64,000 nucleotides of DNA from Desmodesmus armatus (taxonomy: Eukaryota > Chlorophyta > Chlorophyceae > Sphaeropleales > Scenedesmaceae): the NCBI GenBank assembly GCA_007449985.2, contig VIIQ02000153.1, forward strand, positions 141,880-205,879, given 5' to 3'. Every line of letters begins with the position of its first letter. Position 1 is the stretch's first letter. Made by a program: the position numbers and the translations under genes. Positions 1-12,099 of the stretch are shown one piece after another. The notes beneath the pieces are model-generated. The model had not been told where the DNA came from. It made no database searches and saw nothing but the letters and a program-made list of their open reading frames with translations.

Positions 1-3000
1 ACACCAAACACTCCATAGCGCCTCAAGCCCATACACCCCAACTTCTATACTGTGCTGGAGCCCATTTGACGCCTTGTTGCGCCTCCTTTTGTTGCTTCAG
101 CTTGAGGGGTGCCGCTGCCGCTGCTCTTGCGGGTCTTGGCCGGCAGAGGCCTGCAGCTTGTGGCTCCCAGGGACGTGCATGGCTGGTAGTGCGCCGATGC
201 AAGGGCAAAAGCATCCCTACCTAGCAAATAGCAGTTGGACAACACAGCACAAGTAGTGAGGACAGGTTAACGCGTGGCTGTACCTTTGCTTCAAAGCACG
301 AAACATGTCCAGCTGCGACACAACTGTCTATCAGACAAGAATTACCTGCTGCAATACAGCTGCAACTGACTGACCCTGACAGCCTGCATGCGCAGCACCC
401 AGCATCAGGCTCAACCCCTACTGAACGTACATGCCGGACTTGCATCCCAGATGCACCTCACCTTTGCAGCTGGAAGCTTGATTGCATAGGTAGTTCCTGT
501 GGTAAATGGCTCTTGTGATGTGTTGATCAGGCCTCAATTGTGCCAGGTGAAGGGACCTCCATGCTGCTTCCACTTGCGTGATGCGGTGATGCAGCTGCCA
601 AAAGCTCACATGCTGCTGTTGGCTGGTTGGCTGGCGTGGGCGCACTAAGGTCCACACAGGGCAGTAGAGGCCCTGCACACACACATACACACAGACATGC
701 AGCGAACAGGGGTGAGTGGCAGGCACACAAGCAGCTTTGCCTGTAGTTCAGACAGGGCGGCTGCACAGGCTGGTCTATCGCCCAGACACATGCTGGCAGA
801 CCCACATGCTGCGATGTCAACTCAACCCTTCACCTGCACAACATACCCTAAGTCCAGCACACACCCAGCCCAGTGCTGGACCTCACCTTCAAGGCTGGTA
901 GCCTGGTTGCATGGACTCCATCAGATGCGGATCCTCAAGTCTTGATACACCTTGCCAGGGCTTGCCGAGGAGGCGACAACTGCTGCTGCCACTTGCGACC
1001 GTTGCCAGAGATGCAGCAGGGCTCCTGCAGGACAGCATGCACACAGACAGCAGGCAAGGGAGTCAGCACAACATACACACGTGAAGCAGAAGGCAGCCAG
1101 CAAGAGTGGCTGTCGTTCACCAACAGTGCTATGCATCTGCTGGTGTGCTGACTGAAACCTTCTAACTGCAATCGCAGCGCCTAGCAGCCACACCTGAAGC
1201 GGTCCCTGCCTGCAGCTGCACCCTACCTCTAGGCGCGAAGCCTGGTCTGCATGTAGATTCCATGTATATCCTCATGGTCTTGAACTCCGGGAAAGAAGTC
1301 CCAGTGATGTCGCCATGTGCGAGTTGCCAGTACTACATGTAGTACCTGCAGCACACAAACATTCGCGCGCACAGCCAAAAGGGGTCAGCAGGGGAAAACC
1401 TCAGCACACATGGACACAAGCTGCCACATCACTGACTGCCCAAGCAACAGCATGTGCCAAGCCTCAACCTCACTAGATTTCTCCAGCACTCCAAGTACAC
1501 CCCTGCTGGGAAGCTGCAGGTTACGATCAAGCGCACTGCACCCTAGCGGTCAGAACACACCCCAAAGTTGCCCCGCCTACCCACCTTCTGGCTGGTTCCT
1601 GTCTGCTTGCATTGGTTGCCCAGCGCATGGTTGACGCGCATGCTCCACTGCTGGGTGTGGCTGCTGCGTATTGCGCAGCTTGCCAACACCGCGCGCACCT
1701 CTGCGCAGCGCAGGCGCTGTTGTGAAGGCTGCTGCCCCGACTCCGCCCTACCTTCGGCCCAGGGGACTGCGGATCACTTCTTTTGTTGAAGAGGGCTGCG
1801 GCCGGTGGGAGTCAGGTGCCTAGGGAGGGGGCCACGGGGCTTGCTCTTTCGCTGGGCCTGGCGGGCATGGCCTGAGCCAAGTACCAGGGCGGCCAGACAT
1901 TTTCAACGTCAACAACACTCACAACTCCACGCGCAACGCCCGCACCCATCACCGCCCACACCCACCTCACTGCCCCAGGACCACAAACGATGCAATCTCC
2001 GGCTAAGGGCTGCCGCTGCCGCAGCTGCGTGGTGTGCATGGTGCAAGGCAGGAGATTGCAAGTGGACATGGTAACATGCAGGAGGCTTTCAGGTGGGCAT
2101 CTTGCAAAGCCGGGGATTGCAGCATGCAGGCAGAGGGCTGTCATGCGACATTGTGCGCAAGGCAGGTCGTACCTGTCGATGCCATGCGCTTGCAAGTGCT
2201 TAGCTGACGTGTCCAGCGGTGAGCGACGGACAATAGCGGTGATCCTGGAGCAGCCCAACCAACCACCCCCGAGGACGCGCAACAGCACACCAACACAACA
2301 ACACTCAGAGCAGAGGCGCCCGCAGCAATGGGGCTTTTGGCCCCATCTCAGGTGGGTTTCAGGTTACAGCCTGCCCACCTGACCACACTGCCACCCAGGT
2401 CTCCCTGACCCCCAGGGAAACAAGTTTCCCCACCTTACCTCGGTGCCCGGCGGCTGTACAGCACATGTCTGTATGCCCTGCTGCAGCCCGTTGAATGGGC
2501 TGCCTTCAAAGTAATCCACCGCCCCCCTGCCTACTCACCGGGCTTCATTGCCGGGAAGATGCGCCTCCTCCACTTGAGCGCCATACTGTACACAAGGGGG
2601 AAGCAAGCAGGGCAGCAGGTATGAAGTGAGGAGCAGAGCACTGTACATGTCTGCAGCAAATGCTAAGGCTGTGCTGGTGTGAGAAGCGCAGGACAAGTGA
2701 CGGGGATCCATCAGCGCCTAAGAGGCAGGCCAGCACAGCTGCTACTTTGTCAACAACCACACGGTCGCTGTCCTGCTGCCGCGCGCACTCAAAAGAACAG
2801 CCCCAGCACACCCATGTTGGCCCCTGCACTCACTTGCTGCGCGGAGTTGCTGCGTATCCCTGCACCATGCAGGGGCCGCTCCAGCTGGCGTACGATGTCG
2901 CCGCTGGTACAGGCAAGGCCAGTGGCCCGTTGTGTTAAGTTTGGGCTGGCAGGGTGGAAGCTACACCCTGGAAGTCCTTGGTGCTGCTCTAAAGGCACGC

Positions 3001-4862
3001 AGTCTGGATTGTGATAGTCCACTGCCGGCCACTGTCGGCCGCTTGGTGAACATTACAGAAGAACAGACAAAGGTTGACCTGCAGGCGGCAACATCAGGAG
3101 GGCAAAGTGCAGGACAATACATACAGTGTGAGACAAGCTGCACGTCAAGACGTTGTAAGTTGATCAGGCGCAGATAGATGCGGACAGTGCATCAATGATG
3201 CTCTGACGTTGGCGTTGGTGTTCAGGTGCATGAGGCATGCCTGCCGAAAGAACACAGCCAGTGTGCTGCACACAGACAAACAAAACTGCAGTACATGACA
3301 GGACAGCGCAGCGTGGCGTACACAGCACCAATTCAAGGCCTGACCTTCATTGCAGCAAGCTCCAGGCTTGTGGCTGTCCCACCCACATGGATTGCCAGGG
3401 GCGGTGATGCCACAGGTTGCAGCTGGGAAGGATGCCCTTCGTTCCACTTGATGAGGGGAGCCACGGCCACTGCCGGCCGATAGCGGACTACCCACATAAA
3501 TTGTACGAAGAGGGGACCTGAAGACAGAAATATTGGGAGAGGTGGGATTGCAGGGCACGAATCTGGAGTGTGAGAAGCTGCAGATCAGGAGAGGCTCTGT
3601 GACTCAGGCGCACAAAGTTGCCGCCAAACTGTCTCTGCCGCTGGTGTGACAACAAGCTGTGCTGAGGCCATGCATGCCCTTGCGCTGCAGGAGACAATCA
3701 GCATGCTGCACAACAAACACAGAGGATTGCGGGTGCAGGACAGGACGGGTCAGGGTGCCACACACAGCAGCAGTCCATGCCTCACCTTCTGCAGCAGGCT
3801 TCAGCCTTTGGGCTGCCCCACGGATGTGGGTTGCCAGGGCAGGCGGGTGAAGACTTTGCCTCGACGTTCACTTGACGATGGAGTCCACGGCCACTGTCGG
3901 CCGTATCTGGACAACCAACAAGCTTGACGAGGGGCTGCCAAAGGCAGCTGCAGAGGTGTAGAGGTGTGCAGTTGGTGGGAAGTCCACTGCGGCCGCATCC
4001 AGCCACGTCTGTGGACACCCACATAACTGTACGATGTGACCTGCCGACAGGGAAGGGAATGGGAGTGCAGGGCGCAACATGCACAGGGTGAGCAGCTGCA
4101 GGTGAGGACAGCATCTGTAAATAAGCGCTCACAACATCTGCCAGTGCTGCTTTGGAGCTTTCAAGAGGCTGCTGAGGCATGCTGGTAGGGCCATGTTGAT
4201 AAGGCCATGCTGAAAGGTAAGAGTGACCGCGGAGCCCGAACTGGATAGAGACCAGCGAACACATCCATGCAGGGGTTGCTTCAGCTGGACAGCATCCTGC
4301 CAACCATCACCTTGACGCCATAGGCAGCAGGACATCATCACCCACCTTGCGCCCACGGCCTGCCCGAATGCTTGTCCGTCCGATTGTCGAGCTGGTGTCC
4401 AGCATGTTCCTCAACCTGCCGATCAAGTCTGGGCTCTGCCGCTGCCAGCTGACACCCAGGACTTGCTGCCTTCCTGTCCCTTCAAGCTGCAAGTTGTGCC
4501 ATCTACGGGGCTTGAAGGCTGTATTCATGTCGTTTCTGTGATGCTACGGGCTGTCCATCCCATCTGGAGGTACTGCCTGCTGTGTGCTGCAGCATAGACC
4601 TCCTTGAAGACGCCTACGCCCGCCTGGTGAAGGCTGAGCGACCCTGATAAACGGCAGAGCTGATGTAGGCCAGCGGAACTTGGACAGCAGGCCTGCTGGC
4701 GACCTGAGGTGGCAATAGAGGGTGGATGCAACTGATTTGAGTGCTTGTAGCGCAAAGGACACAGGGCATCGATTATCACAGTTGTCAGGATGATTACTTT
4801 TGAACTGATAACATGCCATGTTGGGGAGTTTCAATCTCAGACAGACTAAGACGCAGCTGAGA
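1..4862. other. No firm gene; repeat-bearing region
   Basis: I see no reading frame with good splice sites and recognisable protein character across this stretch. Many frames stay open by chance because the DNA is GC-rich. The only structure I can support is a set of related exon-like modules between about 3.0 and 4.05 kb, listed separately. Short GCA/CTG runs are common, as in the rest of the window. Confidence 0.5.
3005..3910 (-). repeat. Diverged exon-like modules, three copies
   Basis: Blocks near 3353-3510, 3790-3915 and, more weakly, 3005-3050 resemble each other. On the minus strand the first reads as a plausible exon, with YRPAVAVAPLIKWNEG followed by PPLAIHVGGTATSLELAAMK and then GTCAGG. 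The second begins IRPTVAVDSIVK, meets a TGA where the first copy has TGG, and ends before GTGAGG. The third keeps only KRPTVAG. This suggests duplicated exons of an unknown minus-strand gene, now partly decayed. I recognise no family. Confidence 0.35.
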
Positions 4863-6270
4863 TCAGAACCTGGATCGTCGCACCTTTTGCGCAGCTTGGC
4901 TTGCCAGGTCCACCAGTGTGTTGACGGCGTCTGTGGATGCAGCCTGCAAGAATTAAGAATGCAGTACATTAGCTGTTGTTGATGACACCCGCCTGGTGAC
5001 TGTATGCTGTCCTGTGTTTGCTCCCCATCCACTCAGCGCCAGCGATAAAACAGACACAGAAAATCTCCCAAGCAACCTGAGACCCAGCCTGAAGCCTCCA
5101 CCATCCTTACCTTGGCTTGCTCTGCAGCTGGTGACACCCAGCTGGCAACAGCTTCTGCAGCGTCCTGGCAGCCTGAATCAGGCCAAGGTCCAGTGCCTCA
5201 TTGAACTCCCAGAGGTCCTCAAGTGTCACGCAGGGGGTGCTGGCACCGCAGTTGCCTGTAGGGCGGGTGGATGATTCGGCATTGGCGCTGCCAGCCTCTG
5301 CTGCTTCTGGTGCTGCTGGAGGTGTGATGTGGTATCTGACCAGCTCTTGCAGGGTGGGGATAGAGCAGCTGATGACAATTGGCTCAGCTACAGTCTCGCT
5401 GGGCATTGCAGCTGGGGCCTCATCCATTGTGCAGGTTGTGTTGGCTGCTGGTGCTGCTGCCACTGCTGCAAGTGGGACCTCGGGTGCCGCCACGGCCTGC
5501 TGCTGCAATGGCTGCTGCTGATGCAGGAAAGGGAGGGGCATGGTGATGGTCATTGTGCCTGTTGAGCTGTCCACGGTCAGGTCTGCTGCTGCGGGGTCGA
5601 TGTGGAAGATGGCAGAGTACGACTGCACGGTCTCGCTGAAGAGGCGCTGGGGCAATTGCTCAGGGTTGTACTTTTGATGAGCAGGCCTGTGGAGTGCCAA
5701 CCTGTCCATGCGGGGCTCCTGGTGCAGGGGCTGCTGGGTGACATGAGACTCACTCTCATCCTTTGGCTGGGGGCCAAAGGGGCGCACTGCAGGCGCGAAC
5801 ACCTCTGCAAAAGCAGCTACCAGCTCCCGCATTGCTGCCTTGACCTTGTTCACCGCCAGCATCAGCTTGTGTTGCTGCGCTGTGCTCAACCGCCCAAAAG
5901 AGCCTGCCAGCGCTGTGACTGCGTCGAGGCCGTCTTCAAGGAGCTGCTGACTGGCGTGGGTGGCGCGCTGCACTGCTTCATTGGCATACATGGCATCACC
6001 CAGCAGCGCTCCATAGGCGCTGCGGGCCAGCTGCTGCCCTGACCTGCCCATCCTGTAACCGACTGTTGCTGTCTTGTGCCATGACATGGGGCTGGCAGTC
6101 ATGCCCACAGTGAAGAAAGTGTTCTGAGCAATCCGGGCGGAGGGTGACAGGCCGGTGAGCATGTCCTCAAGGCCAACCTCCTGCCCAATATGGACAACAC
6201 ACAGGAACACTGCCAGCGCGACCATGAACCGATAGCTCTTAGGCAGCTGCTTCACATCATCTGCACGCAT
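4863..6270 (-). CDS. Hypothetical single-pass membrane protein
   Basis: Two exons, 6270-5111 and 4943-4863, joined at AAG|GTAAGG and TTGCAG|GCT. The protein would be about 413 residues. A hydrophobic segment near residues 14-32 (YRFMVALAVFLCVVHIG) looks like a signal anchor. A region with helical character follows (to about residue 165), then a Pro/Ala/Gln-rich linker, then an acidic C-terminal part with ITPPAAPEAAEA. The frame used by the second exon (AASTDAVNTLVDLASQAAQK) is one base out from the long frame of exon 1. The shift lies near 5164-5171, where CCAGGACG would read in frame as CCCAGGACG (minus strand), so a homopolymer base seems to be missing. The ATG at 6270 is the first in frame, but the preceding GTGCAG could also be an acceptor. 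No family recognised. Confidence 0.6.
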
Positions 6271-7010
6271 TCAAACAGTACAATACGGATTAGTTCCTTG
6301 TTAACCGCACCACCAGGTCACTGCAGCACCAAACAAACATTTACGCGGACATGCCTGCAACTCACCCTGGTAAGTCTCAGTTGCCTCAGTCATCCCAACA
6401 AAACGAACCGCACCAAACAGTTTCACCGGATTCAGCTCCATTGCAACCCAAACGGAAACTCACAGCCAACGATTGACAGTACAAGTGTAAACAGGTTCGC
6501 AAGAGGGCAAGAAAGCTTGGTTAGCAGTGATTCTCTTTGTCAATATTGACACTCTGACAGCCTTGCCATTATCTGTGGCGTTTTTTTGTCAGCTCGGTGC
6601 TCACTCCTGTGATGAAGGTGTGGCTGTGTGTGAGAAACAAGGACACAACGGGGACTGAAACCGTTATCAGAGCAAACAAACATCAATACAACGCATCAAA
6701 CTGTTTAGCACCTCTAGACCAACCCGTAACTTCTCTGTTGAAACTGTCAAGGCACCTTCAGTGCAGCATGCTGACCAGTTCTGACGTAGGGGAGAGGCCC
6801 TGAGGAACTGCCCTGAACCAACCTGGTCACCTTTGACAGAAACAAAACCTGCCAAGAACCATCGTCAGCATAATTCATATCTGCGCAAGTCACATGATTC
6901 ATGACTAACTGTGTGTCACCTTGACCTCCTTCAGATAACTCAGCTTGCCTTGGATAGGTGCTCAGCTGAAGCATAGGGGTTGTCACGACTGATCTTGACG
7001 TATATCAATC
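6271..7010. other. Intergenic, divergent promoter region
   Basis: This stretch lies between the minus-strand membrane protein gene and plus-strand frames. It is more AT-rich than its surroundings. I find no convincing exon, repeat or RNA gene. Confidence 0.4.
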
Positions 7011-7214
7011 ATGTTAGAAGCGCTCGTCTTTCTTCTTGTGACGTGTGTATATTACATCTTGCTGTGGGCACGGCTGTACCGGTTTGCCCGCTGGCTTCGC
7101 AATGCTGCGGTGGTCTTTTTCCTTCTGGCTTTGCTGGTATGCCTGTTTGCTTGGCTTGCCAGGCTCTCCTGGCTTCATCTGTTCTGGAGGGAAACATTAT
7201 GTCCTTTCAGCTGA
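7011..7214 (+). CDS. Small hydrophobic ORF, two membrane segments
   Basis: An ATG-started frame of 67 codons. It has two hydrophobic stretches, LEALVFLLVTCVYYILLW and AAVVFFLLALLVCLFAWLA, separated by a basic hinge (RLYRFARWLR). This is the pattern of a two-pass membrane protein with positive charges in the loop. It lies about 330 bp upstream of the signal-anchor exon at 7540. It could be a small gene, an upstream exon, or chance. No family recognised. Confidence 0.3.
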   Translation: MLEALVFLLVTCVYYILLWARLYRFARWLRNAAVVFFLLALLVCLFAWLARLSWLHLFWRETLCPFS

Positions 7215-7539
7215 GCACCTGCTAGAGTTTCCATCTGCACACAACATGATGCTTGTGTCTGATTGTGGCACGTCCTGGCAGCTGAAGGGCCTGGCAGCCA
7301 TGGCCTGGCTACCCTGCCGGGCTGAACACTGCTGATCACCAAAGCGCACCTGCTGACAAGGTCCTGCTGACAAGGTCCTGCTGACTGACTGCTGACTGGT
7401 ACATGCTGCTGCAGGTTATCTGGAGCAGTGGCCATGGCTCTGTTCAAAGGTCAGCTGCGGAATCACATGTGCACCACATATAAGCTGACACGGGACCCAC
7501 GCCTTGTGTCACCATTCTGCCCATCGCGCCAGCACCCCA

Positions 7540-10500
7540 ATGAAGTTGCTGCTGACGACTTGGCTGACCATCATCAGTGTTGGGATGATTTCGAGTCTGA
7601 TCTTTCTTGCATTGTGCTTGCTGCTGCATGTCTTGCAGGTTAGTGCGTGGCAGGAGCCCACAGCAGGTTGAAGGTGCTGTGACTGGCAGCTGTGCCACCT
7701 ATCCTGCACAGCCCACAGCAGCAGGACAGCTGTCAGCCGGTGCTGCTACCGCAGTATCAGCGCCAGCGCAGCAGACAGCATCCACTGGGTCTGCTGATGA
7801 TGATTCATCAGCCCTTGATCCAGCAGAAAAAGTGCTGCCACAGCAGCATGGGGCTTCTGCAGGCCCTGCAGATGATCAAGCAGATGCTGACTCACCTCCA
7901 GGTGCCCCAGCACAACTAGCAAATGTGGCAAGGTGAGCTGGGCCAGCTGATATTATGTCCAATAAAAGGGCACCATGCTTGCATAGAGCACTCTATGTGC
8001 TTCCATAATGTGCTTAAATTGCAAAAGAGAGCAGCATAGTCTGGGCTTGGGATGGCTGCAGCACACGTGTGAGGCTCAGGTGTCCGGATGCAAGGACTTT
8101 GGGGGCTTTTGCTGAGGCTGGTAGATTGCTCAACGTATTCGTAAAATTTTGAAATGGCAGTATGCTTGCAGCAGTATACTTGCATTGGCTTGGTTGCTGC
8201 AGTAGGTGTGCTGTCATGCTGCTGGCCCAGGGTGTTTCCATGCTGCCATTTGTCACATTCCCTGTTATCTATGCTTGCCTGGCGCTTGCCTTTCCTGCAG
8301 CAACCCCACTAGCAGCAACCCCACCTGCGCCGCGGACCCAGCCGATAATGGACAGGCCCCTGTGACAGCAGAGGCACAGGGTGAGCAGCTGGCACCACCA
8401 CAGCCGGCGGCTTCAACCTCAGTTGCAGCCCCTGCGCCAAAGGCCGCCCAGCCACCAGCACCACAGCTGCAACGCCGTCGCCAAGCTGCAGCACCGCTGC
8501 CGACGTCAACTGCAGCAGCTACAGCAGCAGCTACAGCAGCAGCGCCAACAACAGCAACAGCACAGCCTCCAGTTGCTGCCAGTGCCCACTTGGAGCCTCA
8601 TGTGCAACCTGCAGATGCACAACAGCACCTGTCAGCTGCCGCTACTGCAGCTGCTGGTGCTGAAGCAGCGTCAGCACCTGCCGCAGCGCACCCTGCCGCT
8701 GCCAATGCTGCCGGTCAGCCTCCTGCGCATGGCACACAGGAGGCAGCCGGGGAAGCTCAGTTAGTGCAGGCTGCACAGGACGGCCCTGCAGCTGCAGCCG
8801 CGCCTGATGCAGATGTTGCTCAGCCCGCGCCTGTGCTGGCAGAAGATCAACAGCCGATGCAGCATGACCCTGATGGTGCAGATGAGCTTCTTGCTGTGTC
8901 CGGCGGGCCTCAGCAGCAGCCGGGTGAACCACCTGTGCAGATGCAGCAGCACCAGCACCAGCAGCCACAGCAGGAAGCAGCTGCTGCACACCAGCACGTG
9001 CACGAGGTCCCTCAGCAGCAGCAGGAAGCTGGCGAAGCCCAAGCCACACCAGCATTGCACCAGCATGAACTGGAGGAAGCCCCGGGCGCTGTGCACGCAC
9101 AGCAGCATCAGCAGCCACCCCAGGAGGAGGCAGTTGCCGTGCACCCGGCAGCAGCTGCTTCAGCTACCACTACAGCGGCAGCAGCACACCCACCTGTAGC
9201 TGCGCCTGGCGCAAACGCCAGTCAATCAGCACCTCTTGTTGCTGAGGAACATGTGCTGCCACTACAGCAGCACCCTGGCGCGGCTGACAACGGAGAGGTC
9301 CCAGTGCCTCTCCCAGCCCCCAATGCAGAAGCAGCGGCAGCAGCTTCAGCGGCCGCATCAGCAGCAGCAGCAGCAGGAGCAGCAGCACAGGGCCCAGCTG
9401 GTGGCCAGCTCCAGCTGCCGCATGCACAGCAGCAACATCCCAACACTACTGCGGCTGCTGCTGATGCAGTCGCTGAAGCAGCTGCCGATGCAGTCGATGA
9501 AGCAGCTGCTGATGCAGTTGCTGAAGCAGCTGCTGAGGCTGCTGCAATCGCTGCACTTCAAGCTGCTGTTGCGGCGGCGGTACAGGCCTGGCATGCCAAC
9601 CCGAACATATCTACGGTTTTTGATGCTATGCCAAGCTACCCCCCCGCGGCGCAGCAGCTTGTGTCGGCAGTAATGCCGCTACTTGATCTTGGCGGCAACC
9701 ACCAGATGGTGTTGTCCCTCCTCGCCAGGGCCCTCCAGCGTAAGTGACAGAGGCGATCTGCAAAATAGGCCCTACTCAAGCATCAAGCCAGTGATCAACA
9801 TTGTTACCGTAACGTAAGCACGGTGCTTGCCATATGCTGCATCGGCGTGGTGGAATCACACCACCTTTGAGATTCCTGACTTGCTGCATACAGCACAAAT
9901 CCTTGGCCATCCAAGGCAGCTAAATCAGAGGGCCTCCTTTTTGTGTCACTGTGCTTGAGATGACCACCATGGCTTTCTCCTGTGCAGGACATTTGTTGCA
10001 GCAGACGGTTGGTTTGGCTATGGGTGGTTACTGCAGCCCAGGTTTAGCCATCATTGTGTGCATGATGCATGAGCGTGCCTGGTGTTTGCGCAAGCAGGTT
10101 CGGCCTACGCAGCTGGTGGCGGTACGGTATGTTGATGATGTTACTGTTGTGGTGTTCAATACTCCTGATGCCCAGGAGCTGCTGGCAGATCTTGTGCAGC
10201 ATGCACTACCGCCAGAGTGTGAATTGGAGAATGAGCAGCCATTGGGTGTGTCTGTCCGTATGTTGGAGTGTACCGTGTCTGTGCAGGCTGGCACCTTGCT
10301 GATCACCCACCATCATAAGAATGCTGCCACCCTGCAGCAGTCTGGTGTCCAGCAGTTTAAGAAGTTTGTGGACTTCTCAAGTGCCCACCCTGCCTCTGTT
10401 AAACAGGGTGTCATTCTTGGGGCTTTTCATCGCGTTTTGTGCAACACATCATCCGGGGCCACATCTTCATGCATACTGCAGCTGCTATCATACTTGGCAG

Positions 10501-10646
10501 AGTTGATGCTGCTGCAGTACCCTGTTCCCTTTCTGCGGCGTGTGGTGAACAGGTTCTTTCCTCGTGGTCTATCTGAGGCTAGGCAGGCCACTTGGCGAGT
10601 TTGTGCACCTGTTCTACTGCACATGCTGCGTGCTGTTGCACCGTGA
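7540..10646 (+). CDS. Signal-anchor, Ala/Gln-rich protein with reverse transcriptase palm (Penelope-like)
   Basis: Four exons, 7540-7638, 7712-7932, 8301-9739 and 9988-10646, fit in phase (0, 2, 1) and give 805 residues. Exon 1 encodes a signal anchor (TIISVGMISSLIFLALCLLL). Exons 2-3 are low-complexity Ala/Gln/His/Pro. The end of exon 3 has FDAMPSYP (Asp548), which resembles RT motif A. Exon 4 has QTVGLAMGGYCSPGLA (motif B, about 593-607) and VAVRYVDDV (motif C, YVDD 634-637). FSSAHPASVKQG then fits the later conserved part of Penelope-like RTs. Exon 3 could instead end at the TGA at 9745, but that stop overlaps a perfect donor (CAGC|GTAAGT), and splicing to CCTGTGCAG|GA restores the RT frame exactly. 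No fingers domain and no GIY-YIG endonuclease are visible. It may be a domesticated or degenerate retroelement gene. The motif A assignment is inference. Confidence 0.65.
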
Positions 10647-10684
10647 CAGTTACTGCAGCATGTGTGGTGGCCCATGCTGTGTTA

Positions 10685-10689
10685 TGTAA
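10685..10689 (+). promoter_or_regulatory. TGTAA polyadenylation-type signal
   Basis: TGTAA, the usual chlorophyte polyadenylation signal, occurs about 38 nt after the RT gene stop codon on the same strand. Position and sequence fit; usage is inferred. Confidence 0.4.
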
Positions 10690-12099
10690 TGTTTTGACAT
10701 AATCAGCATTAGTAAAGGTTAGCTATGCTGGTTTGCTGGTTGATTTTGTGAAGTATATAACCTACAGCTCTGCACAAGAGCTGTCACGAGTATTTGAGAG
10801 CAGTATGGGAAGAAGGGTATTCGTGCTGCCCTGGCCGGTCTGCTCAGACTAAATCCCACCGGCTGGGACTTATGTAAAAGTTGAACTACAAGTCACTGTG
10901 CTGGCAACGTGTCCACACCGCAACCAGAGTGAACCAGGGACGGTAACGGATCCCAGTGGTCCCTTCCTGTTCTTTTTTATTTACTCGGTGGCTTTTCTGG
11001 CGTCCTGCTGTACAGTTGTGCCAGGGTGTGCAGTTGCTGCATTTGAAAGCTCCTGTGTTTCCTGCCCCCTGCCCCCCTCCCTTGAAGCTCCTGTGCTTCT
11101 GGCCCCTTCCCCCCTGGCTGCCTTGCTGTCTAGTGGTGTTGCTGACAGCATTGGACACTGTGGTGTGAGTGTGCTGCGATTGGTGATGACGTTGAGGAGC
11201 CCTGCAGGAGCCGATTGAGGTGCAGCAGGTGCTGCTGCTGGTGGTCCATCTTGTTGGGCTGTCAGGTGGTGCCTCAACATCAGCAGCACGCCTGCTGGTC
11301 AGCACACCATTTGAAACAGACACCAAATCAAAGAAGATCACTGCTAAACCGACTGTCCCTAGCGAAGTGCCTTGCATGTTGCCTGTGATGATGGCGCGCA
11401 GCTTGGTGTAAGTCACGGTTTGAGACACGATCTGGCCGTTTGGCAATTCAACCGTCCTAATTACTACGTTTTTGTTTTGTATGACTGTAGATTGGGCGTG
11501 GAGGTGTCATTTGTTAGTGGGCAGGACAAGTGCCTCACTTGCTCGCCTGCAACACTTGAGCAGGCACCAAACTCTGAACACATAGTACAGAAGTCTACTG
11601 CGACAATTGCAGAACGATCAAAGGATGGTGTGAATTTAGTGGAGTTTTTTCCATTTGTGTCGTCCGGTATGCACTGTCTCTGCTGATCTGAGACCACCCG
11701 ATCGTTGCTTTTCATTGATGGCTTGCAGAACGAATTTATTAACCCGTTGTGCAGTCGGCAGAGCAAGCACATGTGGACAACCAAAACGCATTTTCTGCTC
11801 AGGCTTGCATACGGGCTATACACAATTTGTACATGTGTTTGTATTGTCTTCATAGCACACACGGAGTCCCAGGGCTCGCGCGCCCGTGGTTGCTGAGATC
11901 CGGTGACCCCCCAAAACTGCTAGATGACCTTTTACTGGGATCCGTAATCAGAAAGCATAAGTGCCTGAACTACGCTCAATTGAGTGAATATACTTTAGTG
12001 GCATGTTGACAGGGTGCGCATGCTTGCCGGCTTCAAAGACCGAGGCGATTGCTCATGTGATGTTGTGCTCTGTTCCTTGCAGTGCCTGCACGTAATACA
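10690..12099. other. Unassigned stretch with coding-like minus-strand frames
   Basis: On the minus strand, segments near 11500-11690 and 11320-11490 read like protein. One includes DRSAIVAVDFCTMCSEFG; the other includes VELPNGQIVSQTVTYTKLRA and LGTVGLAVIFFDLVSV. They lie in different frames, and I cannot find a splice that joins them in phase. On the plus strand, 11900-12009 (PPKLLDDLLLGSVIRKHKC) also looks codon-like. Base composition here is more AT-rich than in the flanking genes. A gene or captured fragment may lie here, but strand and structure are unresolved. Confidence 0.25.

Noticed and set aside
8309..9594. Long minus-strand and alternative-frame Leu- or Gln-rich frames over the Ala/Gln-rich exon
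   Set aside because: They are shadows of GCA/CAG repeats; only the plus frame keeps phase across four exons.
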